A program made the translations under genes and the position numbers. Of a stretch of DNA of 64,000 nt, positions 7,829 to 16,802 are shown one piece after another. Numbering within the stretch: the stretch's first letter is position 1; the number at the start of each line of letters is the position of its first letter. The notes under the pieces are model-generated. The model was not told the origin of the DNA, made no database searches, and saw nothing but the letters and a program-made list of their open reading frames with translations. The DNA is taken from positions 1,612,001 to 1,676,000 of the forward strand of contig CAWDMW010000002.1 of assembly GCA_963803575.1 (NCBI GenBank), written 5' to 3'. This DNA comes from CAWDMW01 sp963803575. Lineage in GTDB: Bacteria; Pseudomonadota; Alphaproteobacteria; Rickettsiales; UBA998.

Positions 7829-9339
7829 AACTGATAAATGTCACAGATATTGAGCCTTCAACGTACAACCCACGGGTGGCTGATCCGAAGCGGTTAGATT
7901 TGATTGAGCTATCATTGCGTAAGTTGGGCTTCTTGCTGCCACTATATGCTACGCCGGATGGAGAAATTATCTCCGGCCACCAACGTCATCATGTAGCCTG
8001 CCGGATGGGTGCAAGCAAAGTGCCGGTGTTTACCACCAAGGCGATGGATTTAACCGAACGTAAAGGCGTGAACGTGGTATTTAACCGCGCTACAAATGAC
8101 CTTGGCCAGAGTGACACCGTAGCCAAGATCAATGAACAATTAAAAGCTGCTGATGTGTTGAAGCTGGCAGAGAACGTGCCAGACAAAGAGCCGGATAGCG
8201 ATGCTTTCTATCCTTGCATGGATGTAAAGAATCATGCGATTGAGCCGTTTTTAAAAGCCAACCAACGGCGTTGGAAAAACTACGCGCTGAATCTTGCCAA
8301 AACACTAAAACGCCGTGGCCTCTCCATGCCAATCGTGGCTACGCGGGATTACCGTGTGGTTAATGGCATTGGCCGCTTGCAGCATTATGCTGAATTAGGC
8401 AAAACAGAGATTCCGGTGGTGTTTGTATCGGATGCGGAAGGCAAGCTGGCTGAGGCCATGCTCAATTACCTTTCGATGGATTTTGATATCCACCATCGTT
8501 ACGAGGATCTATTGCGCCATAATTCATTCCGACGGTTGCACCAGATACGCAACAATCTTGGGCGTGGTTTCATCTTTGCGGTGGCCGGTGATGCTACATC
8601 TAAGAGCTTTGATGTAGCGGAAGCGAAAAACCGTGATCGCTGGATTAAAAAACATGGTCGCTGCGTATTAGATTTTGGTGCTGGTCATTTGCATGAAACA
8701 CGCATCCTTCGCGGATTAGGAATTACCGTCACACCATTTGAGCCGTATCGGGTGACTGATGGCAATGACATAAACAAAAAGGCCAGTGTTGCTCTAACTG
8801 AAGAATTCTTAGAAGCGATAGGAACGCAGCAGCTGCGCTACACATCGATTTTCATTTCTAGCGTGTTGAACAGTGTGCCATTTCGTAAAGACCGCGAGCA
8901 TATTGCCTGCATCTGCGCGGCTCTGGCGGATGACAATACACGACTTTACGCGGTAGCATCAGCCAATAACCATATCAATATCAAGCAGCTGAATGGCTAT
9001 CATTCACTCAATGAGAGGCAATCGAAAGGAGTGCTATTTCAGCTTGATTATGAAGATGGGATTACGCTGGGTGATATTGCCACTTCACCAAAGGTTCAGA
9101 AGTATCATTCGCAGCGCGAATTTTACGAATTATTCAAAGAGTTCTTCGATATTGTGAAGGTGAATGAAAGCAACAGTAACGTGCAAGCCATTTGTGCTAA
9201 ACCCAAGAAAATAAGCCCTAAAAAGCTGAAAGCAGCTCTCGAATTTGAGTTCGATTTACCTTATCCTGATGGCAGCCGGATGGAGTTGGTTAGCCAAGCA
9301 AAACTGGCCTTTTCTAACCGGTTGGGAATAACGCTATGA
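7825..9339 (+). CDS. Fusion of two ParB-like domains with a methyltransferase-like domain
   Basis: 504 residues. The first ParB-like domain spans about residues 1-90 (INVTDIEPSTYNPRV, IISGHQRHHVACRMG). A second, more diverged one spans about 135-215 (LAKTLKRRGLSMPIVATRDYRVVNGIGRLQHYAELG). From about 280 a Rossmann/SAM-methyltransferase-like region begins with VLDFGAGHLHETRILRGLG (a D-x-G-x-G motif I). The last 60 residues are basic. The combination suggests DNA or nucleotide modification linked to ParB-type NTP binding or nuclease activity, but no catalytic motif IV is obvious. It overlaps its neighbours by 4 bp on each side, so the four-gene unit is probably co-translated. Confidence 0.7.
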   Translation: MKLINVTDIEPSTYNPRVADPKRLDLIELSLRKLGFLLPLYATPDGEIISGHQRHHVACRMGASKVPVFTTKAMDLTERKGVNVVFNRATNDLGQSDTVAKINEQLKAADVLKLAENVPDKEPDSDAFYPCMDVKNHAIEPFLKANQRRWKNYALNLAKTLKRRGLSMPIVATRDYRVVNGIGRLQHYAELGKTEIPVVFVSDAEGKLAEAMLNYLSMDFDIHHRYEDLLRHNSFRRLHQIRNNLGRGFIFAVAGDATSKSFDVAEAKNRDRWIKKHGRCVLDFGAGHLHETRILRGLGITVTPFEPYRVTDGNDINKKASVALTEEFLEAIGTQQLRYTSIFISSVLNSVPFRKDREHIACICAALADDNTRLYAVASANNHINIKQLNGYHSLNERQSKGVLFQLDYEDGITLGDIATSPKVQKYHSQREFYELFKEFFDIVKVNESNSNVQAICAKPKKISPKKLKAALEFEFDLPYPDGSRMELVSQAKLAFSNRLGITL

Positions 9340-9758
9340 TCATATTACTGGATTTAAATTATACGTTGGTTGCCAATAGCCGTGAAAAACATAAACCCTT
9401 CGCCTTGCAAATACAGCATGAGATTTACCGCGAATGGTTAGCGAGTCTGGTTGCGCCCTATCATACTATTATGATGACAGCGCGGCCGGAGAAGCACAAA
9501 CAAGCTACGCTGGATAGCTTATACTTCAAAACCGGTTGGATTCCACAGGAAGCGCATTTCAATCGCTATTTCAAACCGCCACACATTGCAAAGCGGATCA
9601 TGCTTCAGGAGCTGGTTTTCCCAGCACATGGTGAGAACGGCAAGCAATATCTGGCAATTGAAAGCAACCCGCGAACGCAAGCGATGTATGCCGAGTACGG
9701 CATACCGTCAATCAAAGTATGTGAGAATGAAGAATGGAAAACACTACCGACACCTTAG
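9336..9758 (+). CDS. HAD-like phosphatase domain protein
   Basis: 140 residues. The N-terminal IILLDLNYTLVANS is a HAD motif I in which the second Asp of DxD is Asn (D-L-N-x-T). IMMTARPEKHK at about residues 46-56 is motif II. KRIMLQE and a C-terminal AIESNPRTQAMYAEYGI fit motifs III and IV. It resembles phage HAD proteins such as the phosphatase half of polynucleotide kinases, but no kinase domain is present. Loss of the acid/base Asp could weaken phosphatase activity. It overlaps both neighbouring genes. Confidence 0.65.
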   Translation: MIILLDLNYTLVANSREKHKPFALQIQHEIYREWLASLVAPYHTIMMTARPEKHKQATLDSLYFKTGWIPQEAHFNRYFKPPHIAKRIMLQELVFPAHGENGKQYLAIESNPRTQAMYAEYGIPSIKVCENEEWKTLPTP

Positions 9759-10408
9759 ACATTCCCAAGGAATGGACGTTTGAGAACGCCAGTGTCGCCA
9801 GTAGTTTTAACCAGCATGTAAGAGAACAGTTGCCGTGGTATGATTTGGTAACCGGCGCGGTGACGCATATTGCTCGGCATTACATACCGCAAAACGGTTT
9901 GGTATATGATATCGGCGCATCCACCGGCAATATCGGTAAAGCACTTGAGCCAGCGTTAAAGCAGCGTCATGCACGGCTGATACCCATTGAGCCGAGTGCA
10001 GAGATGTGCGCTAAGTATACTGGTCCCGGCAAGGAAAATCTGATGCAGGTGGATGCTTGTCATTTTCCTTATGAGCCATTTGATGTGGCCATTTGCCACT
10101 TAGTCATGATGTTTATGCCAGTGCATGAAAGACCGGCATTTGTGGCCAGTTTGAGAAAATCACTTAAACCCGGTGGCGCAATTGTCATTGTTGATAAATG
10201 CGAGGCAGCAACCGGCTATCAGGCTACCGTGCTTTGGCGATTGACGCTGGCAGGCAAAGTAGCCGCCGGAGTGTTGCCAGAGCATATTATTGCCAAAGAA
10301 TTATCACTCGGCGGGGTACAGCGTCCACTTGACCCTTCTATACTCGGAGAAGATGCACAGGAATGGTTTCGGTTTGGAGAATTTGCGGGGTGGATCATCA
10401 CGTCATGA
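9734..10408 (+). CDS. Class I SAM-dependent methyltransferase
   Basis: 224 residues. Motif I is VYDIGASTGNIGKAL (about residues 56-70). IPIEPSAEMCAKY is the acidic motif II loop. FDVAICHLVMMFM and LRKSLKPGGAIVIVDK complete the fold. It resembles small-molecule or tRNA-wobble (CmoA-like) methyltransferases more than DNA methylases, since it has no DPPY-type motif. The start lies 25 bp inside the HAD gene, so the unit ParB, ParB-methyltransferase, HAD, methyltransferase is tightly coupled just before the terminase genes. Confidence 0.75.
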   Translation: MENTTDTLDIPKEWTFENASVASSFNQHVREQLPWYDLVTGAVTHIARHYIPQNGLVYDIGASTGNIGKALEPALKQRHARLIPIEPSAEMCAKYTGPGKENLMQVDACHFPYEPFDVAICHLVMMFMPVHERPAFVASLRKSLKPGGAIVIVDKCEAATGYQATVLWRLTLAGKVAAGVLPEHIIAKELSLGGVQRPLDPSILGEDAQEWFRFGEFAGWIITS

Positions 10409-10420
10409 CAGGAAACCTAA

Positions 10421-11011
10421 ATGCAAATTCTTCACAAAGTTACAGTCATTGCCAAGTTTTTGAACCTGACCGAACGGCGGGTGCAGCAGCTGGCGCGGGA
10501 TGGCATTATCCCCAAGCCCGAAAAGGGTAAATATGACCTGATACGCTGCGTACAGAAGTATGTGCATTACCTGCAAGAAAGAGCTTATGGAACGGGTGAA
10601 ACACCTAGTGACACTTACCGAGAACGAGCGCGGCTAATTAAAGCGCAAGCTGATAAAACTGAAATAGAAGTAGCGACCATGCGTAATCAGCTGGTGCTGC
10701 TGGATATCGTGGAAGCTGACTGGATGAAACAGGTTGCGGCCTGCCGGATGAAGCTATTGGCCTTGCCAAGCAAAACCGCCTTTGAAATCGCCGCATTAGA
10801 AAACCCAACAGAAATCGAAAGGTTTCTGAAACGAACCATCTATGAGGCGTTAAGTGAACTCGCAGACGACAACACAGAGGTACAGCCAGCTAAAGAAAAA
10901 AGTAAGAAAAGTGTGGACACCCCCGCCAGAGCTAAACGTAAGCCAGTGGGCAGACCAGCATCGAAAACTGAGCCCGGAAGCAAGCGCAGAACCCGGAAGG
11001 TGGAGGACTGA
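10421..11011 (+). CDS. Terminase small subunit (Nu1-like)
   Basis: 196 residues. An N-terminal helix-turn-helix (TVIAKFLNLTERRVQQLARDGIIPK) resembles Nu1-type terminase small subunits, which recognise the packaging site. A long helical middle (residues 65-150) and a Lys/Arg-rich tail follow. The last 158 bases overlap the large-subunit gene in another frame, so the basic tail and the large-subunit start share the same DNA. Confidence 0.8.
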   Translation: MQILHKVTVIAKFLNLTERRVQQLARDGIIPKPEKGKYDLIRCVQKYVHYLQERAYGTGETPSDTYRERARLIKAQADKTEIEVATMRNQLVLLDIVEADWMKQVAACRMKLLALPSKTAFEIAALENPTEIERFLKRTIYEALSELADDNTEVQPAKEKSKKSVDTPARAKRKPVGRPASKTEPGSKRRTRKVED

Positions 11012-12686
11012 CCGCGCACCATACCAGCGCGGTATGATGGATGCGGTAAATGAGGTGGGTGTGCGAGAGGTGGTGTTTATGACCTCGGCACAGATTGGCA
11101 AAACGGAAATCCTGAATAACATTCTTGGGTATTTCGTGCATCAAGACCCGGCACCCATTCTATTCATCCAACCCACACTGGATATGGCCGAAGCATGGAG
11201 TAAAGACCGGCTTGCGCCAATGATACGCGATACGGATGCGCTTACCGGCTTATTCCGGGATGCAAAAACCCGCAATAGCGATAATACGCTGCTGCATAAA
11301 AAGTTTACTGGCGGTCATCTAACGATGGCTGGTGCTAATAGCCCATCATCATTGGCAAGCCGCCCTATACGGATTGTGCTGTTGGATGAGGAAGATCGTT
11401 ATCCAGTATCGGCCGGTAGCGAGGGTGATCCGGGTTCATTGGCTCAAAAACGGACAACCACCTTTTGGAATCGCCTGCTGGTATCGGCCAGCACACCCAC
11501 GGTGGAAGATGAAAGCAAAATTGAAGCGCGATATCAGCAAAGTGATCAGCGCAAATATTATGTGCCATGCCCTGCTTGCGATGCAACACAGGTACTGAGC
11601 TGGCAGCAAATAAAGTTTGAGAAAGGCAAGCCGGAAACCACTTGCTACGAATGCGAGAACTGCAAGGAACGGCTTACGGATGCACAGAAGCCGTGGATGC
11701 TTACCCACGGTGAATGGGTGGCAGAAGCGGCATTTAACGGCGTAATTGGTTTTCACATATCAGAGCTATACAGCCCGTGGGTGCGCTGGAGTGAAATGGT
11801 GGAGAATTTTCTCAAAGCCAAACGCCTGCCGGAAACGCTCAAAGTTTGGGTTAATACCTCGCTCGGTGAAACATGGAAAGAAGCAACCGAAGGCATTGAT
11901 CCATCCGGCCTACTCAAACGCAAAGAGAACTGGGGCAGAATCGCACCTGAAGAAGTGGTGGTGATTACGGCCGGTGTCGATGTGCAAGATGATCGGTTAG
12001 AAGCTGAAGTTATTGGCTGGGGCATTGGTCAGGAAAGCTGGTCGTTGCAATATCATGTGTTGCATGGTGATCCGGCGCAACCAAAGCTGTGGGAAGATTT
12101 AGATGCTGTACTTGGCCAAACGATAAAAACGGTTGATGGCCGCACGTTATCGGTGGGGGCTGCTTGTGTAGATACGGGCGGTCACTTCACACAGAAAGTT
12201 TATGAATACTGCAAAGCGCGGGAATATCGCCGCATTTACGCGATAAAGGGTGCATCACAGGTTGGCAAACCGCTGGTAAGCAAATTCAGCAAAGCGAATA
12301 AACTGCGGGTGAAACTGTTCTCTATTGGGACAGATACAGCCAAGCAGATGATTTATTCGCGGCTGAAGATTCACCAGCCGGGAGCCGGTTATTGTCATTT
12401 TCCTTCGGATTACCCGGAGGAGTATTTCAAGCAGCTGACCGCCGAGCGTATTCAGACCAAATTTATTAACGGCCACCCAACACGGATATGGGTGCTGGCT
12501 AAAGGCAGGCGCAATGAAGCACTGGATTGCAGGGTGTATGGCTTAACAGCCCTTCATATTCTGAATCCAAATCTTGATGCGCTGGCAAAAGACCAGGAAC
12601 GCGAGAAATTGAATCAAAAAGAAGAAACGCAAGCCGAACCCAAAGCCAATGAATGGATGGGCTATGAAGATTGGAATTTTAGTTAG
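10854..12686 (+). CDS. Terminase large subunit (GpA family)
   Basis: 610 residues. The phage packaging ATPase-nuclease. The GTG start at 10854 has GAGG six bases upstream; a later GTG at 10911 would avoid most of the overlap but has a poorer site. The typical WTPPPELNVSQWADQHRKLSPEASAEPGRW opening is followed by a Walker A-like SAQIGKTE (residues 78-85), Walker B LLDEED (D168/E169), a Cys-rich zinc-like region (CPACD...CYECENC) and a C-terminal nuclease region starting near VDVQDDRLEAEV with VDTGG. GpA-family members make cohesive ends in lambda, so cos-type packaging is plausible. Confidence 0.92.
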   Translation: MNSQTTTQRYSQLKKKVRKVWTPPPELNVSQWADQHRKLSPEASAEPGRWRTDRAPYQRGMMDAVNEVGVREVVFMTSAQIGKTEILNNILGYFVHQDPAPILFIQPTLDMAEAWSKDRLAPMIRDTDALTGLFRDAKTRNSDNTLLHKKFTGGHLTMAGANSPSSLASRPIRIVLLDEEDRYPVSAGSEGDPGSLAQKRTTTFWNRLLVSASTPTVEDESKIEARYQQSDQRKYYVPCPACDATQVLSWQQIKFEKGKPETTCYECENCKERLTDAQKPWMLTHGEWVAEAAFNGVIGFHISELYSPWVRWSEMVENFLKAKRLPETLKVWVNTSLGETWKEATEGIDPSGLLKRKENWGRIAPEEVVVITAGVDVQDDRLEAEVIGWGIGQESWSLQYHVLHGDPAQPKLWEDLDAVLGQTIKTVDGRTLSVGAACVDTGGHFTQKVYEYCKAREYRRIYAIKGASQVGKPLVSKFSKANKLRVKLFSIGTDTAKQMIYSRLKIHQPGAGYCHFPSDYPEEYFKQLTAERIQTKFINGHPTRIWVLAKGRRNEALDCRVYGLTALHILNPNLDALAKDQEREKLNQKEETQAEPKANEWMGYEDWNFS

Positions 12687-12692
12687 GAGATC

Positions 12693-12923
12693 ATGATGGC
12701 ATTAACATTATCACAAGCGCAAACCGCGCTAGATGCGTGGATAGCCGCTGACCTAGCAGTTGCCAAGGGGCAAAGCTACACCATGAATGGTCGTAGTTTG
12801 ACGATGGCGAATGTGAAGGAAATACGCGAGCAGATTCTTTATTGGGAACGCCGCGTATCGGCATTTGAGCAAACAATTCAACAAAATCAACAAGCAGCAT
12901 TGGCGGATTTCAGCGATGGTTAA
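12693..12923 (+). CDS. gpW-like / DUF6148 head-tail joining protein
   Basis: 76 residues (ATG at 12693 or 12696, GGAG at 12687). LSQAQTALDAWIAADLAVAKGQSYTMNGRSLTMANVKEIREQILYWERRV fits the small DUF6148/gpW-like proteins found between terminase and portal genes, where lambda gpW joins head to tail. The stop overlaps the portal start. Confidence 0.75.
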   Translation: MMALTLSQAQTALDAWIAADLAVAKGQSYTMNGRSLTMANVKEIREQILYWERRVSAFEQTIQQNQQAALADFSDG

Positions 12924-14493
12924 TATCTTAGATAAAGCAATTGAAGCGGTATCGCCGGAAGCGGCAGTCCGTAGGCAAACAGCACGAAAAGTGCTTGAGG
13001 TGCAACGTGCCTATGAAGCAGCGCAACCCTCTCGTCTCCGCAAGCGTAAAACTGATGCTGGTAGTGGTGATGCCATTATTGAACGTGCTGGCGAATCACT
13101 ACGCCTTCAAGCACGGCATTTGGATGAGAACCATGACCTTGCCGGAGGTGTGCTGGATTGCCTTGTTAATAATGTGGTTGGCCGAGGTATTACCGTTGAG
13201 CCGCAAGTGAAATTCAAAAATGGTGAGTTGGCCAAGCCGATTAATGATCAGCTGCTGGAACTATGGGAAGAATGGATTCGATATCCAGAAGTGACGTGGG
13301 AATGCCATTGGAATCATTTGCTGCGGATTGTTGCACGGCATTGGTTTCGTGATGGTGAAGTGCTGCTGAAGCATGTGGAAGGATTATCACGCACCATAGA
13401 CCACGGCACAATCGTGCCATATTCGCTGGAATTAATTGAAGCTGATTTTTTACCGTTTGAGCTAAATGATCATAAAAAAGGCATTATCCACGGAGTAGAG
13501 AAAAACGCATGGCGCAAGCCCCGCGCTTATTACCTGTATAAAGAACATCCGGGCAATCCACATACGCTGGTGCTGAGGCAAGATACCAAACGCATAGATG
13601 CTGATAAAGTCATGCACTTGAAAATCACCAAGCGCATTAGCCAAACACGCGGCGTTTCGGTTTTTGCCAATGTGCTTACGCGGCTGGAGGATATCAAAGA
13701 TTATGAGGTATCAGAGCGATTAGCAGCGAAAGTAGCTGCCAGCATTTGTGCCTATATTCGCAAAAGCCTCGATGGTCCGACTAGCGGTGTGCAAGTAGAT
13801 GATACCGGCAACCGGCTTATGAAAATGCAGCCCGGAATGATTTTCGATAACCTGCTTCCGGGCGAAGAAGTTGGCATGATTGATAGCAATCGGCCAAACA
13901 CCATGCTGGAGCAATTCCGTAATAGCCAAATGAGAGCTATTGCTGCTGGTACAAGCACTAGCTTTTCTTCGATATCGAAAGATTATAACGGCACCTATTC
14001 AGCGCAGCGGCAGGAGCTGGTGGAGCAATCCGTCCATTACGCCGTGCTACGCGAGTATTTCATTGAGCGTTGCGTCCGGCCGGTATGGGAACGGTTTGTT
14101 GATATGGCAATCCTCTCCGGCCAGCTGGAGCTACCAAAAACCAAACTAAATCCGCGCACCTTGAAAAAAGCTGGATTCCAAGGACCAGTGATGCCGTGGA
14201 TTGATCCGCAAAAAGAAGTAACCGCCGAGGAGAAATCGGTTGCTGCTGGCTTTAAATCACGCGCTCAGGTTATCCGCGAGCGTGGCGGCAATCCTCAAGA
14301 CACATTCGAGCAAATCAAGCTGGAACGTGAGGAAGAAGATGATGCCGGGATAATTTTCTCCACCAACGTCAATTCAAAAACCACTAACGAAACCAAAGGA
14401 GATAGCGATGCCTCAGAAAGCAAAGAAGGAAGCGAAGCCGGAAACGGAAACGCACAGCCGGATGAATCCGGAGATACTAACACGGACGATTGA
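12916..14493 (+). CDS. Portal protein (lambda family)
   Basis: 525 residues from ATG 12916, which overlaps the preceding stop; upstream in-frame Met codons lie inside the previous gene. Typical features are ARHLDENHDLAGGVLDCLVNNVVGRGI near residue 60, a WEEWIRYPEVTWECHWN region, RDGEVLLKH and a LEQFRNSQMRAIAAGTSTSFSSISKDYNGTYSAQRQELVEQ block. It forms the dodecameric DNA-entry ring of the capsid. The acidic C terminus overlaps the start of the protease-capsid gene by 86 bp. Confidence 0.9.
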   Translation: MVNILDKAIEAVSPEAAVRRQTARKVLEVQRAYEAAQPSRLRKRKTDAGSGDAIIERAGESLRLQARHLDENHDLAGGVLDCLVNNVVGRGITVEPQVKFKNGELAKPINDQLLELWEEWIRYPEVTWECHWNHLLRIVARHWFRDGEVLLKHVEGLSRTIDHGTIVPYSLELIEADFLPFELNDHKKGIIHGVEKNAWRKPRAYYLYKEHPGNPHTLVLRQDTKRIDADKVMHLKITKRISQTRGVSVFANVLTRLEDIKDYEVSERLAAKVAASICAYIRKSLDGPTSGVQVDDTGNRLMKMQPGMIFDNLLPGEEVGMIDSNRPNTMLEQFRNSQMRAIAAGTSTSFSSISKDYNGTYSAQRQELVEQSVHYAVLREYFIERCVRPVWERFVDMAILSGQLELPKTKLNPRTLKKAGFQGPVMPWIDPQKEVTAEEKSVAAGFKSRAQVIRERGGNPQDTFEQIKLEREEEDDAGIIFSTNVNSKTTNETKGDSDASESKEGSEAGNGNAQPDESGDTNTDD

Positions 14494-16393
14494 CCTCACC
14501 CGCGAATCGATAGTTGATAATGATAGCCGCCTTGTGCGGCTTTCTTTTTCTTCGGAAGAACCTGTCACCCGCCAGAGCTTTTTCAGTGATGCGTGGGTAG
14601 AAGTGCTTGGCCATGAAAAGCGTGAAGTGGATATGGAACGGCTCAATAATTCTGCTCCGCTACTTTACAATCATGACCGCCGAAATGCTCAAAGCCGCAT
14701 TGGTGTGGTGGAACGTGCATGGATTGAGAATGGCCGTGGCTACGCTGAAGTGCGGCTATCCAAGCGCGATGAAGTAGAAGGCATTTGGCAGGATGTGCGC
14801 GATGGCATTTTGCGTAACGTGTCAGTGGCTTACCGTATCAATGAGCGAAAGCTGCAAGAAGAAAACAAAGATAAACCAGACCTCTATCGGGTGGTCAGCT
14901 GGACACCGATGGAGATTTCACTGGTCGATATTCCCGCTGATCCCACTGTTGGGGTTGGTCGGAGTGCCGAGGATGATGCTCATACCGAGCGCAGCCTCAA
15001 TTCCCAACCCCAACTTAACTCAACCCAAAAGGAGAACCAAACTATGCCAGAGAAAGTGGTAAAAACCCCGGAACGTGAAGAAAGCGAACCGGCACAAAAC
15101 AATTCTGTTGATACCAATCAGGTACGGACAGAAACCTTGGAGGCTGAAAAAGAGCGTCGCAGTGAAATCCGCGAGCTGTTTACCGGCCATGATGAATTCA
15201 GTAAAGAGCGTGACCAATGCCTTGATGATCCAAGCGTGGATATCAACGAAGCGCGTAAATTGCTGTTAGAAGCTATCGGCCGTGGTGAAGAACCCGCTGC
15301 CAGTAGCCCTCGCATTGAAATGGGTGAAACGGATGCTGAGAAATTCTCTCGTGCCGCCGAAGATGCCATTGCCTTTCGCGCTGGATTAGCTGAAAAAGAT
15401 GCTGATCCAAGTGATTTATGTGGTTACACGCTGATGGAATTAGCGCGTAAATCGCTTGAATTGCGTGGTGTACGCACCGAACGGCTTGATAAACGTGAGC
15501 TGGTTGGCCGTGCTTTCACCCATTCATCCAGTGACTTCCCCAAGCTGCTGGAAAATAATGCGCGTAAAGCCATTTTGCGCGGGTATGAAGAAGCAGAGGA
15601 AGTATTCCAACGCTTTACCCGCACCGGCAACCTATCGGATTTCAAACAGCATAGCCGTGTTGGGCTTGGTGTGTTTGAAACGCTGGATGAGGTTAAAGAA
15701 GGTGGTGAATACAAGCACGGCACCATTGGTGAGCGTTCGGAGTCTATCCAGCTGGCAACCTATGGCAAGCTGTTCTCCATCACTCGTCAGGCAATCATTA
15801 ATGATGATCTGACAGCCTTTGTGGAGATTCCGCGTAAAATGGGACGTGCTGCTGCTCGCACCGTGGGTGATCTGGTATTTAATGTGATTACCAGCAACCC
15901 AACCATGAGCGATGGTACGGCATTATTCCATTCCAGCCATAAAAACCTTGCTGGCTCTGGTGCTGCGCCAACTGCCACTACGGTGGGGGCTGGCCGCACA
16001 GCGATGCGTACTCAGAAAGATGGGGCTGCTACGCTTAATATCCGTCCATCCTTTTTCCTTGTGCCTGCGGCATTGGAAGACACGGCGCGGGTGTTAATGG
16101 CATCTGAAACAGATCCATCACAAGCCAATAGCAAGAAACCAAATCCGGTGCGTAATGCAGCGGAAGTGGTGGTGGATGCGCGGCTTGATGAGGATTCCAC
16201 TACTGCATGGTATCTGCTGGCTGATCCTAGCACTTTTGATACCATCGAGGTGGGCTATTTGGATGGCGTTGCGGCACCATTCCTTGATCAGCAGGATGGC
16301 TGGACAGTCGATGGCGTAGAATACAAAGTGCGTATCGATGCAGCGGCAGCACCGTTGGAATTCCGTACTTTGTATAAAAACGCTGGCTCTTAA
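14408..16393 (+). CDS. Prohead protease fused to major capsid protein
   Basis: 661 residues, start ATG 14408 with GGAG at 14398. Residues 20-185 form an HK97-type prohead protease: the His in LLYNHD (H89) and the Ser in RNVSVAY (S139) are the likely catalytic pair. Residues 190-300 are a charged, coiled linker typical of a scaffold or delta domain. From about 320 the HK97-fold capsid protein follows, with VGRAFTHSSSDFPKLL, FSITRQAIINDDLTAF, LFHSSHKNLAG and a C-terminal FRTLYKNAG. A strong internal ribosome site lies before in-frame ATG 15044 (residue 213), so a separate capsid precursor is probably also made. Confidence 0.9.
   Translation: MPQKAKKEAKPETETHSRMNPEILTRTIDLTRESIVDNDSRLVRLSFSSEEPVTRQSFFSDAWVEVLGHEKREVDMERLNNSAPLLYNHDRRNAQSRIGVVERAWIENGRGYAEVRLSKRDEVEGIWQDVRDGILRNVSVAYRINERKLQEENKDKPDLYRVVSWTPMEISLVDIPADPTVGVGRSAEDDAHTERSLNSQPQLNSTQKENQTMPEKVVKTPEREESEPAQNNSVDTNQVRTETLEAEKERRSEIRELFTGHDEFSKERDQCLDDPSVDINEARKLLLEAIGRGEEPAASSPRIEMGETDAEKFSRAAEDAIAFRAGLAEKDADPSDLCGYTLMELARKSLELRGVRTERLDKRELVGRAFTHSSSDFPKLLENNARKAILRGYEEAEEVFQRFTRTGNLSDFKQHSRVGLGVFETLDEVKEGGEYKHGTIGERSESIQLATYGKLFSITRQAIINDDLTAFVEIPRKMGRAAARTVGDLVFNVITSNPTMSDGTALFHSSHKNLAGSGAAPTATTVGAGRTAMRTQKDGAATLNIRPSFFLVPAALEDTARVLMASETDPSQANSKKPNPVRNAAEVVVDARLDEDSTTAWYLLADPSTFDTIEVGYLDGVAAPFLDQQDGWTVDGVEYKVRIDAAAAPLEFRTLYKNAGS
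15031..15046 (+). promoter_or_regulatory. Internal ribosome binding site and start for the capsid part
   Basis: AAAAGGAG (15027-15034) lies nine bases before an in-frame ATG at 15044. Translation from there gives a 449-residue scaffold-capsid protein (MPEKVVKTPERE...) without the protease. In related phages the protease and capsid genes are separate, so this looks like two genes joined by loss of a stop, with the second start kept. It also echoes the nested protease/scaffold genes of lambda (C/Nu3). Confidence 0.65.
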
Positions 16394-16414
16394 TCGCTGG
16401 TAAAACTCAACCTG

Positions 16415-16438
16415 AAGCGGCCTTAGTGCCGCTTTTTT
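16415..16438 (+). terminator. Rho-independent terminator after the capsid gene
   Basis: AAGCGGC, a six-base loop, GCCGCTT, then TTTTTT. It sits 22 bp after the capsid stop and before the decoration gene. Because the downstream head and tail genes are on the same strand, it probably attenuates expression or is read through under late antitermination. Confidence 0.8.
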
Positions 16439-16465
16439 AATGCCTAAATTAAAGGAGAAAAACTC

Positions 16466-16798
16466 ATGGCTACTAACTTTGTTCAAGAGGGTAAAACCCT
16501 CGATTATACGGCATCGGGCGCAGATGTTGCGTCCGGTGAATTTGTGGTGGTTGGCATCCTTGGTGGTGTCGCTAAAACTGCCATTGCTGATGGCAAAACC
16601 GGCGCGGTGTGCATCTCTGGTGTATTCAGTGTGGCAAAAGCCAGTGGCGCAGTCACCCAAGGTGCGAAGCTCTATTGGAATAGCTCCAATAGCAACCTAA
16701 CCACTACGGCTTCCGGCAATACGCTGGTTGGTGTAGCGGCAGCGGCCGCAGCTTCCGGCGACTCTACGGTAAAAATTCTATTAAATGTAGGATTATAA
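16466..16798 (+). CDS. Capsid decoration/cement protein (DUF2190)
   Basis: 110 residues, good AAAGGAG site. NFVQEGKTLDYTASGADVASGEFVVVG followed by GAVCISGVFSVAK, GAKLYWNSSNSNLTT and GVAAAAAASGDSTVKILLN is the DUF2190 pattern. These small beta-rich proteins bind the outside of HK97-fold capsids. Strong production would fit its own site after the terminator. Confidence 0.85.
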   Translation: MATNFVQEGKTLDYTASGADVASGEFVVVGILGGVAKTAIADGKTGAVCISGVFSVAKASGAVTQGAKLYWNSSNSNLTTTASGNTLVGVAAAAAASGDSTVKILLNVGL

Positions 16799-16802
16799 AC
16801 TG

